Assembly: GCA_029339505.1 (NCBI GenBank)
Contig: JAQISU010000156.1
Span: 1-64,000, forward strand
Direction: 5' to 3'
DNA: 64,000 nucleotides
Source: Unio delphinus
Lineage: Eukaryota > Mollusca > Bivalvia > Unionida > Unionidae
Below the pieces are notes generated by a model. That model was not told where the DNA came from, ran no database searches, and worked only from the letters and a program-made list of their open reading frames with translations. Positions 1-11,588 of the stretch are shown piece by piece. Both the position numbers and the translations under genes were made by a program. Within the stretch, counting starts at the first letter, position 1; the number at the start of each line of letters is the position of its first letter.

Positions 1-3000
1 CCTAACCCTAACCCTAACCCTAACCCTAACCCTAACCCTAACCCTAACCCTAACCCTAACCCTAACCCTAACCCTAACCCTAACCCTAACCCTAACCCTA
101 ACCCTAACCCTAACCCTAACCCTAACCCTAACCCTAACCCTAACCCTAACCCTAACCCTAACCCTAACCCTAACCCTAACCCTAACCCTAACCCTAACCC
201 TAACCCTAACCCTAACCCTAACCCTAACCCTAACCCTAACCCTAACCCTAACCCTAACCCTAACCCTAACCCTAACCCCTAACCCTAACCCTAACCCTAA
301 CCCTAACCCTAACCCTAACCCTAACCCTAACCCTAACCCTAACCCTAACCCTAACCCTAACCCTAACCCTAACCCTAACCCTAACCCCTAACCCTAACCC
401 TAACCCTAACCCTAACCCTAACCCTAACCCTAACCCTAACCCTAACCCTAACCCTAACCCTAACCCTAACCCTAACCCTAACCCTAACCCTAACCCTAAC
501 CCTAACCCTAACCCTAACCCTAACCCTAACCCTAACCCTAACCCTAACCCTAACCCTAACCTAACCCTAACCCTAACCCTAACCCTAACCCTAACCCTAA
601 CCCTAACCCTAACCCTAACCCTAACCCTAACCCTAACCCTAACCCTAACCCTAACCCTAACCCTAACCCTAACCCTAACCCTAACCCTAACCCTAACCCT
701 AACCCTAACCCTAACCCTAACCCTAACCCTAACCCTAACCCTAACCCTAACCCTAACCCTAACCCTAACCCTAACCCTAACCCTAACCCTAACCCTAACC
801 CTAACCCTAACCCTAACCCTAACCCTAACCCTAACCCTAACCCTAACCCTAACCCTAACCCTAACCCTAACCCTAACCCTAACCCTAACCCTAACCCTAA
901 CCCTAACCCTAACCCTAACCCTAACCCTAACCCTAACCCTAACCCTAACCCTAACCCTAACCCTAACCCTAACCCTAACCCTAACCCTAACCCTAACCCT
1001 AACCCTAACCCTAACCCTAACCCTAACCCTAACCCTAACCCTAACCCTAACCCTAACCCTAACCCTAACCCTAACCCTAACCCTAACCCTAACCCTCTAA
1101 CCCTAACCCTAACCCTAACCCTAACCCTAACCCTAACCCTAACCCTAACCCTAACCCTAACCCTAACCCTAACCCTAACCCTAACCCTAACCCTAACCCT
1201 AACCCTAACCCTAACCCTAACCCTAACCCTAACCCTAACCCTAACCCTAACCCTAACCCTAACCCTAACCCTAACCCTAACCCTAACCCTAACCCTAACC
1301 CTAACCTAACCCTAACCCTAACCCTAACCCTAACCCTAACCCTAACCCTAACCCTAACCCTAACCCTAACCCTAACCCTAACCCTAACCCTAACCCTAAC
1401 CCTAACCCTAACCCTAACCCTAACCCTAACCCTAACCCTAACCCTAACCCTAACCCTAACCCTAACCCTAACCCTAACCCTAACCCTAACCCTAACCCTA
1501 ACCCTAACCCTAACCCTAACCCTAACCCTAACCCTAACCCTAACCCTAACCCTAACCCTAACCCTAACCCTAACCCTAACCCTAACCCTAACCCTAACCC
1601 TAACCCTAACCCTAACCCTAACCCTAACCCTAACCCTAACCCTAACCCTAACCCTAACCCTAACCCTAACCCTAACCCTAACCCTAACCCTAACCCTAAC
1701 CCTAACCCTAACCCTAACCCTAACCCTAACCCTAACCCTAACCCTAACCCTAACCCTAACCCTAACCCTAACCCTAACCCTAACCCTAACCCTAACCCTA
1801 ACCCTAACCCTAACCCTAACCCTAACCCTAACCCTAACCCTAACCCTAACCCTAACCCTAACCCTAACCCTAACCCTAACCCTAACCCTAACCCTAACCC
1901 TAACCCTAACCCTAACCCTAACCCTAACCCTAACCCTAACCCTAACCCTAACCCTAACCCTAACCCTAACCCTAACCCTAACCCTAACCCTAACCCTAAC
2001 CCTAACCCTAACCCTAACCCTAACCCTAACCCTAACCCTAACCCTAACCCTAACCCTAACCCTAACCCTAACCCTAACCCTAACCCTAACCCTAACCCTA
2101 ACCCTAACCCTAACCCTAACCCTAACCCTAACCCTAACCCTAACCCTAACCCTAACCCTAACCCTAACCCTAACCCTAACCCTAACCCTAACCCTAACCC
2201 TAACCCTAACCCTAACCCTAACCCTAACCCTAACCCTAACCCTAACCCTAACCCTAACCCTAACCCTAACCCTAACCCTAACCCTAACCCTAACCCTAAC
2301 CCTAACCCTAACCCTAACCCTAACCCTAACCCTAACCCTAACCCTAACCCTAACCCTAACCCTAACCCTAACCCTAACCCTAACCCTAACCCTAACCCTA
2401 ACCCTAACCCTAACCCTAACCCTAACCCTAACCCTAACCCTAACCCTAACCCTAACCCTAACCCTAACCCTAACCCTAACCCTAACCCTAACCCTAACCC
2501 TAACCCTAACCCTAACCCTAACCCTAACCCTAACCCTAACCCTAACCCTAACCCTAACCCTAACCCTAACCCTAACCCTAACCCTAACCCTAACCCTAAC
2601 CCTAACCCTAACCCTAACCCTAACCCTAACCCTAACCCTAACCCTAACCCTAACCCTAACCCTAACCCTAACCCTAACCCTAACCCTAACCCTAACCCTA
2701 ACCCTAACCCTAACCCTAACCCTAACCCTAACCCTAACCCTAACCCTAACCCTAACCCTAACCCTAACCCTAACCCTAACCCTAACCCTAACCCTAACCC
2801 TAACCCTAACCCTAACCCTAACCCTAACCCTAACCCTAACCCTAACCCTAACCCTAACCCTAACCCTAACCCTAACCCTAACCCTAACCCTAACCCTAAC
2901 CCTAACCCTAACCCTAACCCTAACCCTAACCCTAACCCTAACCCTAACCCTAACCCTAACCCTAACCCTAACCCTAACCCTAACCCTAACCCTAACCCTA

Positions 3001-6000
3001 ACCCTAACCCTAACCCTAACCCTAACCCTAACCCTAACCCTAACCCTAACCCTAACCCTAACCCTAACCCTAACCCTAACCCTAACCCTAACCCTAACCC
3101 TAACCCTAACCCTAACCCTAACCCTAACCCTAACCCTAACCCTAACCCTAACCCTAACCCTAACCCTAACCCTAACCCTAACCCTAACCCTAACCCTAAC
3201 CCTAACCCTAACCCTAACCCTAACCCTAACCCTAACCCTAACCCTAACCCTAACCCTAACCCTAACCCTAACCCTAACCCTAACCCTAACCCTAACCCTA
3301 ACCCTAACCCTAACCCTAACCCTAACCCTAACCCTAACCCTAACCCTAACCCTAACCCTAACCCTAACCCTAACCCTAACCCTAACCCTAACCCTAACCC
3401 TAACCCTAACCCTAACCCTAACCCTAACCCTAACCCTAACCCTAACCCTAACCCTAACCCTAACCCTAACCCTAACCCTAACCCTAACCCTAACCCTAAC
3501 CCTAACCCTAACCCTAACCCTAACCCTAACCCTAACCCTAACCCTAACCCTAACCCTAACCCTAACCCTAACCCTAACCCTAACCCTAACCCTAACCCTA
3601 ACCCTAACCCTAACCCTAACCCTAACCCTAACCCTAACCCTAACCCTAACCCTAACCCTAACCCTAACCCTAACCCTAACCCTAACCCTAACCCTAACCC
3701 TAACCCTAACCCTAACCCTAACCCTAACCCTAACCCTAACCCTAACCCTAACCCTAACCCTAACCCTAACCCTAACCCTAACCCTAACCCTAACCCTAAC
3801 CCTAACCCTAACCCTAACCCTAACCCTAACCCTAACCCTAACCCTAACCCTAACCCTAACCCTAACCCTAACCCTAACCCTAACCCTAACCCTAACCCTA
3901 ACCCTAACCCTAACCCTAACCCTAACCCTAACCCTAACCCTAACCCTAACCCTAACCCTAACCCTAACCCTAACCCTAACCCTAACCCTAACCCTAACCC
4001 TAACCCTAACCCTAACCCTAACCCTAACCCTAACCCTAACCCTAACCCTAACCCTAACCCTAACCCTAACCCTAACCCTAACCCTAACCCTAACCCTAAC
4101 CCTAACCCTAACCCTAACCCTAACCCTAACCCTAACCCTAACCCTAACCCTAACCCTAACCCTAACCCTAACCCTAACCCTAACCCTAACCCTAACCCTA
4201 ACCCTAACCCTAACCCTAACCCTAACCCTAACCCTAACCCTAACCCTAACCCTAACCCTAACCCTAACCCTAACCCTAACCCTAACCCTAACCCTAACCC
4301 TAACCCTAACCCTAACCCTAACCCTAACCCTAACCCTAACCCTAACCCTAACCCTAACCCTAACCCTAACCCTAACCCTAACCCTAACCCTAACCCTAAC
4401 CCTAACCCTAACCCTAACCCTAACCCTAACCCTAACCCTAACCCTAACCCTAACCCTAACCCTAACCCTAACCCTAACCCTAACCCTAACCCTAACCCTA
4501 ACCCTAACCCTAACCCTAACCCTAACCCTAACCCTAACCCTAACCCTAACCCTAACCCTAACCCTAACCCTAACCCTAACCCTAACCCTAACCCTAACCC
4601 TAACCCTAACCCTAACCCTAACCCTAACCCTAACCCTAACCCTAACCCTAACCCTAACCCTAACCCTAACCCTAACCCTAACCCTAACCCTAACCCTAAC
4701 CCTAACCCTAACCCTAACCCTAACCCTAACCCTAACCCTAACCCTAACCCTAACCCTAACCCTAACCCTAACCCTAACCCTAACCCTAACCCTAACCCTA
4801 ACCCTAACCCTAACCCTAACCCTAACCCTAACCCTAACCCTAACCCTAACCCTAACCCTAACCCTAACCCTAACCCTAACCCTAACCCTAACCCTAACCC
4901 TAACCCTAACCCTAACCCTAACCCTAACCCTAACCCTAACCCTAACCCTAACCCTAACCCTAACCCTAACCCTAACCCTAACCCTAACCCTAACCCTAAC
5001 CCTAACCCTAACCCTAACCCTAACCCTAACCCTAACCCTAACCCTAACCCTAACCCTAACCCTAACCCTAACCCTAACCCTAACCCTAACCCTAACCCTA
5101 ACCCTAACCCTAACCCTAACCCTAACCCTAACCCTAACCCTAACCCTAACCCTAACCCTAACCCTAACCCTAACCCTAACCCTAACCCTAACCCTAACCC
5201 TAACCCTAACCCTAACCCTAACCCTAACCCTAACCCTAACCCTAACCCTAACCCTAACCCTAACCCTAACCCTAACCCTAACCCTAACCCTAACCCTAAC
5301 CCTAACCCTAACCCTAACCCTAACCCTAACCCTAACCCTAACCCTAACCCTAACCCTAACCCTAACCCTAACCCTAACCCTAACCCTAACCCTAACCCTA
5401 ACCCTAACCCTAACCCTAACCCTAACCCTAACCCTAACCCTAACCCTAACCCTAACCCTAACCCTAACCCTAACCCTAACCCTAACCCTAACCCTAACCC
5501 TAACCCTAACCCTAACCCTAACCCTAACCCTAACCCTAACCCTAACCCTAACCCTAACCCTAACCCTAACCCTAACCCTAACCCTAACCCTAACCCTAAC
5601 CCTAACCCTAACCCTAACCCTAACCCTAACCCTAACCCTAACCCTAACCCTAACCCTAACCCTAACCCTAACCCTAACCCTAACCCTAACCCTAACCCTA
5701 ACCCTAACCCTAACCCTAACCCTAACCCTAACCCTAACCCTAACCCTAACCCTAACCCTAACCCTAACCCTAACCCTAACCCTAACCCTAACCCTAACCC
5801 TAACCCTAACCCTAACCCTAACCCTAACCCTAACCCTAACCCTAACCCTAACCCTAACCCTAACCCTAACCCTAACCCTAACCCTAACCCTAACCCTAAC
5901 CCTAACCCTAACCCTAACCCTAACCCTAACCCTAACCCTAACCCTAACCCTAACCCTAACCCTAACCCTAACCCTAACCCTAACCCTAACCCTAACCCTA

Positions 6001-7620
6001 ACCCTAACCCTAACCCTAACCCTAACCCTAACCCTAACCCTAACCCTAACCCTAACCCTAACCCTAACCCTAACCCTAACCCTAACCCTAACCCTAACCC
6101 TAACCCTAACCCTAACCCTAACCCTAACCCTAACCCTAACCCTAACCCTAACCCTAACCCTAACCCTAACCCTAACCCTAACCCTAACCCTAACCCTAAC
6201 CCTAACCCTAACCCTAACCCTAACCCTAACCCTAACCCTAACCCTAACCCTAACCCTAACCCTAACCCTAACCCTAACCCTAACCCTAACCCTAACCCTA
6301 ACCCTAACCCTAACCCTAACCCTAACCCTAACCCTAACCCTAACCCTAACCCTAACCCTAACCCTAACCCTAACCCTAACCCTAACCCTAACCCTAACCC
6401 TAACCCTAACCCTAACCCTAACCCTAACCCTAACCCTAACCCTAACCCTAACCCTAACCCTAACCCTAACCCTAACCCTAACCCTAACCCTAACCCTAAC
6501 CCTAACCCTAACCCTAACCCTAACCCTAACCCTAACCCTAACCCTAACCCTAACCCTAACCCTAACCCTAACCCTAACCCTAACCCTAACCCTAACCCTA
6601 ACCCTAACCCTAACCCTAACCCTAACCCTAACCCTAACCCTAACCCTAACCCTAACCCTAACCCTAACCCTAACCCTAACCCTAACCCTAACCCTAACCC
6701 TAACCCTAACCCTAACCCTAACCCTAACCCTAACCCTAACCCTAACCCTAACCCTAACCCTAACCCTAACCCTAACCCTAACCCTAACCCTAACCCTAAC
6801 CCTAACCCTAACCCTAACCCTAACCCTAACCCTAACCCTAACCCTAACCCTAACCCTAACCCTAACCCTAACCCTAACCCTAACCCTAACCCTAACCCTA
6901 ACCCTAACCCTAACCCTAACCCTAACCCTAACCCTAACCCTAACCCTAACCCTAACCCTAACCCTAACCCTAACCCTAACCCTAACCCTAACCCTAACCC
7001 TAACCCTAACCCTAACCCTAACCCTAACCCTAACCCTAACCCTAACCCTAACCCTAACCCTAACCCTAACCCTAACCCTAACCCTAACCCTAACCCTAAC
7101 CCTAACCCTAACCCTAACCCTAACCCTAACCCTAACCCTAACCCTAACCCTAACCCTAACCCTAACCCTAACCCTAACCCTAACCCTAACCCTAACCCTA
7201 ACCCTAACCCTAACCCTAACCCTAACCCTAACCCTAACCCTAACCCTAACCCTAACCCTAACCCTAACCCTAACCCTAACCCTAACCCTAACCCTAACCC
7301 TAACCCTAACCCTAACCCTAACCCTAACCCTAACCCTAACCCTAACCCTAACCCTAACCCTAACCCTAACCCTAACCCTAACCCTAACCCTAACCCTAAC
7401 CCTAACCCTAACCCTAACCCTAACCCTAACCCTAACCCTAACCCTAACCCTAACCCTAACCCTAACCCTAACCCTAACCCTAACCCTAACCCTAACCCTA
7501 ACCCTAACCCTAACCCTAACCCTAACCCTAACCCTAACCCTAACCCTAACCCTAACCCTAACCCTAACCCTAACCCTAACCCTAACCCTAACCCTAACCC
7601 TAACCCTAACCCTAACCCTA
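1..7620. repeat. Telomeric repeat array (CCCTAA)n, chromosome end
   Basis: An almost uninterrupted array of CCCTAA runs from base 1, about 1,270 units. The plus strand is the C-rich strand, so the chromosome end is on the left and the G-rich 3' strand ends there. Rare one- or two-base slips are visible near 278, 386, 560, 1096 and 1305 (for example CCCCTAA, CCTAA, CCCTCTAA). TTAGGG is the usual animal telomere unit. The purity and length indicate a true terminal array rather than an interstitial one; the small slips may be real or sequencing errors. Confidence 0.99.
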
Positions 7621-7663
7621 ACCTAACCCTAACCCTAACCCTAACCCTAACCTAACCCTAACC

Positions 7664-7704
<41 letters not shown>

Positions 7705-7933
7705 CCCTAACCCTAACCCTAACCTTATCTTAACCCTAACCCTAACCCTAACCCTAACCCTAACCCTAACCCTACCCTAAACCCTAACCCTAAACCCTAA
7801 CCCTAGGCCAGAGCTTATTAGGGTCCCCTAACCCTAATCCTAACTCTAAACCTAACCCTAACCCTAACCCTAACCCTAACCCTACCCTAAACCCTAACCC
7901 TAACCCTAACCCTAACTAACCCTAACCCTAACC

Positions 7934-7974
<41 letters not shown>

Positions 7975-7990
7975 CCCTAACCCTAAAACC
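7621..7990. repeat. Degenerate telomere-proximal repeats
   Basis: The array becomes irregular, with CCTAA, CCCTAAA, CCCTACCCTAAA and CTTATCTTAA variants mixed with perfect units. It contains the solo PLE tail at 7801 and ends where Penelope-like sequence begins at about 7988. Decay of units on the centromeric side is normal for telomeres. Confidence 0.95.
7801..7865 (+). mobile_element. Solo 3' tail of the Penelope-like element inside the telomere
   Basis: About 60 bases starting CCCTAGGCCAGAGCTTATTA match the sequence just after the PLE ORF2 stop (11204 onward) and again at 11525 onward. The same degenerate telomere-like variants (TCCTAA, CTCTAA, AACCTAA) occur in all three places. The upstream junction with the telomere falls on CCCTA, which is also the last sequence of the ORF2 reading frame. 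This looks like an extreme 5'-truncated insertion joined by microhomology. It lies in the same orientation as the two larger copies. Confidence 0.85.
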
Positions 7991-7991
7991 A

Positions 7992-9023
7992 TTGGATAAT
8001 CCGATTAAACTAAATAACCGGTTTATACCACTACAGGTTTTAGATACACCACCGAACCGAAAACCCGAAAACCAACTAACATCGAATCCAAGACCAAACG
8101 CACAGATAGTTAACTCTGAAAAGCAAGTACCAAGTTCGAGCCCTATGAAGCGAACATTGACAAGCATCTTCTCAACAACACCACTGAACACGCCGAAGGA
8201 CACAACACCAACAACATCAGGTCTTGTCAAACCATTGGGAGACGCTCTAAGTGGTCTAATAACACCAAGGTCTCCTTCTCCAAAGCCGAATAGGACACCA
8301 GGCCGACGATCACGGTCCCCAAGCCGCTCACCATCTCCCAGCAGCTCACGCTCGATGTCACCATCCTACCCTGTGCAGACGTATGCTGCCGTTACACTAT
8401 CACCACCGAAGGTAACACGATTTACACGACACCGTGGCAACAAAACGGAATGGAAATTACCGAGATTTACCCACTCAACAGTGATAATTGGAGACTCAAA
8501 CGTATCCCGAATTAGGAATGAAACTGGCAACAAACACCTACAAATTGAGTCGTATCCGGGAGCAAGAATATGTCATTTTCAAGCCATGTTTAGGAATTAC
8601 CAACACCAAGACAAACCAAAGGAAATAATTATTCACGTAGGGATTAACGACAGGGATAACAACAACAACACCGGAGTGGCGCAAAGCATGACGAATTTAG
8701 CACAGATCGCTAAAGCAACATTCCCAGACTCGGAAATATTCCTAGCACAAACCCCAGTTTCCAACACCATGGATGAAATAAGACCACGAGAAGCGTTCAA
8801 CATCAGGAATCTCAACGAACATTTGACTAAAATCACGGTGCAAGGAGTAAGCTACCTAGATAGCAACATCAGGGGTGGTTGCTTTTTTGAGTCAGACGGG
8901 ATTCATTGGTGCCCCAGAACAGCCAACAGCATCGTCAATAAATGGGTACATCAACTCAGGGTGTACAAGTCAGTTTTTTGTCCAGTCCAGAAGGGTACAG
9001 CCAGGACAATGAAACACAATTAG
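7992..9023 (+). CDS. PLE ORF1: SGNH/GDSL esterase-like protein, N-terminus missing
   Basis: The frame is open from the telomere junction and has no ATG near its left end; the annotated start is a TTG, so the true N-terminus is probably lost. About 343 residues are visible. Residues 90-125 are rich in Ser, Arg and Pro (RSRSPSRSPSP type). From about residue 160 a SGNH-hydrolase pattern appears: VIIGDSNVS (Ser169), a Gly in YPGARI, HVGIND (Asn219) and SDGIHW (Asp302, His305), so all four conserved blocks are present. The family hydrolyses esters; its role in retroelements is unknown. GDSL-type ORFs have been reported in CR1-type LINEs and in giant telomeric PLE units of rotifers (from memory). 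The 3' end overlaps ORF2 by 82 bases in a different frame. Confidence 0.8.
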   Translation: MDNPIKLNNRFIPLQVLDTPPNRKPENQLTSNPRPNAQIVNSEKQVPSSSPMKRTLTSIFSTTPLNTPKDTTPTTSGLVKPLGDALSGLITPRSPSPKPNRTPGRRSRSPSRSPSPSSSRSMSPSYPVQTYAAVTLSPPKVTRFTRHRGNKTEWKLPRFTHSTVIIGDSNVSRIRNETGNKHLQIESYPGARICHFQAMFRNYQHQDKPKEIIIHVGINDRDNNNNTGVAQSMTNLAQIAKATFPDSEIFLAQTPVSNTMDEIRPREAFNIRNLNEHLTKITVQGVSYLDSNIRGGCFFESDGIHWCPRTANSIVNKWVHQLRVYKSVFCPVQKGTARTMKHN

Positions 9024-11209
9024 GTAGCAGTGTCGTGAACCTAAGCTCTAGAAGACTTTCTATTTCGGAGAGATCACTTTTAGAAAAGGGTTTGAAATTC
9101 ATTCCAGCACCAAAATATATTGATCATGGCGAAATTACGAAACCAATTAAAGAATTCACTAGAAAATTAATGATCAATAAATTCTTTCATTCAAAGAAAA
9201 CTATGATTAAGACCCCTTTCACAGATAAAAGCAATTGGTGCCCACCGCCTTCAATCCTTACACCATCAATTCGAGAAATAACCGACCGTATCTTTAAAAG
9301 GGTTTCTAAGATGCAAATGAGAAGAGAAAAACCTAATGTTCCGACTAACGAGTTTGCAGCTTTACAAACACTTCGCAATGACTCTGACATTGTTATTAAA
9401 AAGGCGGACAAAGGTTCAGCAACGGTTATCTTAGATAAAAAGGATTATATTTGGGAAATAGATCGACAACTTGCTAATTCTAAGCATTACAGGAAATTAG
9501 ATCAACCTATTTATCATACTACAAGTAAAAAAATAACTAACATCATACATCGGTTGGCAAACAACAAAAAGATCAGTAAAAAACAGGTGCAGTACTTAAC
9601 ACCAGCCGAGAACCCGAGACCAAGGCATATTTATACTTTACCAAAAATTCACAAAAGCCCCGAATCCTGGTCTATTCCGTTTCAAATTCCACCAGGAAGA
9701 CCAATAATATCTGATGTGGGGAGTGAATCATATCGCATTTCGGAATATATAGACTCATTCTTAGCACCATTGGCAGCTAAACACTCATCATATCTCAGAG
9801 ATACTACGGACTTTTTAGAAAAAATTAGAGATATCAAATTACCTTCAAACACCTTTCTTGCCACTTTGGATGTTGAAAGTATGTACACAAATATTGATAT
9901 TAAGGATGGATTGAAGGCGGTGTTTAACAGTTTCAAGGCGAATCCAAACCCAAGTAGACCAGATTTAGAAATTTTGGAACTATTGAAACTGTGTTTAGAA
10001 AACAATGATTTTGAATTCAATGGCAATTGGTATCTACAAATTTCAGGAACAGCTATGGGAAAGAAATTCGCCCCAAGTTATGCAAATATTTTTATGGCAG
10101 AGTGGGAAAAAGCCGCATTCAATAGTTGTCAACTTCTTCCCGTAGTATATTTAAGGTTTCTGGATGATATTTTTCTGATTTGGACTTATTCCAAGGACGA
10201 GTTTGATCAATTTATCCAAACTTTAAACAATTTCCATCCTTCCGTAAAACTTAAAGCTATCGTCAGCGACACTTCTGTCGATTTTCTGGATACAACCGTT
10301 TTTAAAGGACCCATGTTTGGAAATACCGGTATTTTAGATACAAAGGTATTCTTTAAGTCCACAGACACACATCAGTTACTGCATAAATCTTCTTTTCACC
10401 CTAAGCACACCTTTAAGGGGATCCTAAAATCACAAATTATTAGATTTGACAGAATTTGTTCTAGGAAGGTAGATTTTCAAAGGGCTACAAACACACTGTT
10501 TAGAGTTTTAAGAACACGAGGGTATTCCAAGCGCTTTCTCAGACAAATTAAGAATAATGCAATAGAAAATTTTGATACCAAACTACACGGAGTAGCTAAA
10601 GCAAAACCATGTTATAGCAGTCGCTGCAGCACTTGCCCATTTCTAAAGGAAACACACATTTTCAAAAGTCAGCAGACTAATCAAACCTTTTATATTAAGC
10701 AAAATCTTTCATGCGATTCTAAAAACGTCATATACCTCATCACATGTAAGAAATGTGGCCTACAATATGTGGGACAGACCAGTCTTACATTAAGAGATAG
10801 ATTCACTAGACACAGATTTGATATCAGACACAAGGCAAATAAAACCGTTCCTAACCATTTTAATACCTCAGACTATTCGATTTACGATTGTTGTATCACG
10901 CCAATTGAATATGTAGCGGATAAAGACAAACTAACGAAAAGAGAACAATATTGGATACAAAAACTTAAATCATTAATGCCCGGGGGCCTAAATTTACATG
11001 AAGAGTTTGAAAAACTAATCCCGTTTGTCATTACATATAACACAAAAGCAACACAAGTTGCCAAACTAATGAAACAAGGGTATATCGAAATTCAGCAGAT
11101 ATTCCCAGCCATATTTTCTCATAAATTCATTACAGCTTATTGCAGAAATAAAAATTTAAGTGACTTCATTGTCAGAAGTAAGTTAAAAATCGAAAGTAAT
11201 TCTCCCTAG
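8942..11209 (+). CDS. PLE ORF2: reverse transcriptase with GIY-YIG endonuclease
   Basis: An intact 755-residue ORF starting at an ATG inside ORF1. RT blocks occur in order: KADKGSATVILD (about 154-165), LPKIHK (233), GRPIIS (252), motif A ATLDVESMYTNI with Asp310, GTAMGKKFAPSYANIF (369-384), and the catalytic RFLDDIFLIW with Asp408/Asp409. A Cys cluster CYSSRCSTCPF (567-577) precedes a GIY-YIG nuclease: VIYLITCKKCGLQYVGQT (596-613), an Arg/His-rich helix and the Glu in KREQYWI (about 667). This is the classic EN+ Penelope architecture. It would nick DNA and copy element RNA in the nucleus. No frameshift or stop is present, so the element may be young. The frame ends CCCTAG, directly before the telomere-like tail. 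Confidence 0.95.
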   Translation: MGTSTQGVQVSFLSSPEGYSQDNETQLGSSVVNLSSRRLSISERSLLEKGLKFIPAPKYIDHGEITKPIKEFTRKLMINKFFHSKKTMIKTPFTDKSNWCPPPSILTPSIREITDRIFKRVSKMQMRREKPNVPTNEFAALQTLRNDSDIVIKKADKGSATVILDKKDYIWEIDRQLANSKHYRKLDQPIYHTTSKKITNIIHRLANNKKISKKQVQYLTPAENPRPRHIYTLPKIHKSPESWSIPFQIPPGRPIISDVGSESYRISEYIDSFLAPLAAKHSSYLRDTTDFLEKIRDIKLPSNTFLATLDVESMYTNIDIKDGLKAVFNSFKANPNPSRPDLEILELLKLCLENNDFEFNGNWYLQISGTAMGKKFAPSYANIFMAEWEKAAFNSCQLLPVVYLRFLDDIFLIWTYSKDEFDQFIQTLNNFHPSVKLKAIVSDTSVDFLDTTVFKGPMFGNTGILDTKVFFKSTDTHQLLHKSSFHPKHTFKGILKSQIIRFDRICSRKVDFQRATNTLFRVLRTRGYSKRFLRQIKNNAIENFDTKLHGVAKAKPCYSSRCSTCPFLKETHIFKSQQTNQTFYIKQNLSCDSKNVIYLITCKKCGLQYVGQTSLTLRDRFTRHRFDIRHKANKTVPNHFNTSDYSIYDCCITPIEYVADKDKLTKREQYWIQKLKSLMPGGLNLHEEFEKLIPFVITYNTKATQVAKLMKQGYIEIQQIFPAIFSHKFITAYCRNKNLSDFIVRSKLKIESNSP

Positions 11210-11270
11210 GCCAGAGCTTATTAGGGTCCCCTAACCCTAATCCTAACTCTAAACCTAACCCTAACCCTAA
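11210..11270 (+). other. PLE 3' tail with telomere-like repeats and TTAGGG/CCCTAA hairpin
   Basis: Directly after the ORF2 stop comes GCCAGAGCTTA and then, at 11221-11234, TTAGGG-TC-CCCTAA, a perfect inverted telomere unit with a 2-base loop. CCCTAA-like units follow, partly degenerate. The same string, including the degenerate units, is present at 7801-7865 and 11525-11588. The tail is therefore part of the element rather than pre-existing telomere. In the RNA it would be C-rich and complementary to the G-strand overhang. Confidence 0.85.
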
Positions 11271-11588
11271 ATCATTAATGCGGGGGGGGGGGCCTAAATT
11301 TACATGAAGAGTTAGAAAAACTAATCCCGTTTGTTATTACATATAACACAAAAGCAACACAAGTTGCCAAACTAATTAAACAAGGGTATATTGAAATTCA
11401 GCAGATATTCCCAGCCATATTTTCTCATCAATTCATTACCGCTTTTTGCAGAAAATAAAAAAAATAATAATAAAAATTAAGTGACTTCATTGTCAGAAGT
11501 AAGTTAAAGAGCGAAAGTAATTCTCCCTAGGCCAGAGCTTATTAGGGTCCCCTAACCCTAATCCTAACTCTAAACCTAACCCTAACTT
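11271..11588 (+). mobile_element. Second, 5'-truncated PLE 3' fragment plus tail
   Basis: This repeats the last ~240 bases of ORF2 (matching from about 10965 to 11209) with scattered changes. It has a G-run replacing CCCGGGGG at 11281 and an A/T-rich insertion near 11455. It ends with the same 3' tail (from 11525, with the TTAGGG-TC-CCCTAA hairpin at 11542-11555). The frame is broken. The junction with the previous tail falls at CCTAAATC, sharing TAAATC with the element. It is a separate, older insertion and not a duplication of the neighbouring tail alone. Confidence 0.9.

Larger units (their letters stand above)
7988..11270 (+). mobile_element. Penelope-like retroelement (EN+), 5'-truncated, at the telomere
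   Basis: The element consists of two overlapping ORFs and a short 3' tail. Its 5' side is fused directly to CCCTAA repeats inside ORF1, with no untranslated leader or start ATG. Its 3' side ends in a tail of about 60 bases that carries telomere-like units, followed by the next PLE fragment. No poly-A, LTR or target-site duplication is visible. PLEs are a distinct retroelement class with a telomerase-like reverse transcriptase and usually a GIY-YIG endonuclease. The orientation, 3' tail inward and 5' end toward the chromosome end, is what reverse transcription primed by a telomeric 3' end would give. Confidence 0.93.

Noticed and set aside
7952..8230. Minus-strand ORF ending in VRVRVRV
   Set aside because: It is the antisense of ORF1 running into TTAGGG repeats; the VRV tail is repeat translation.
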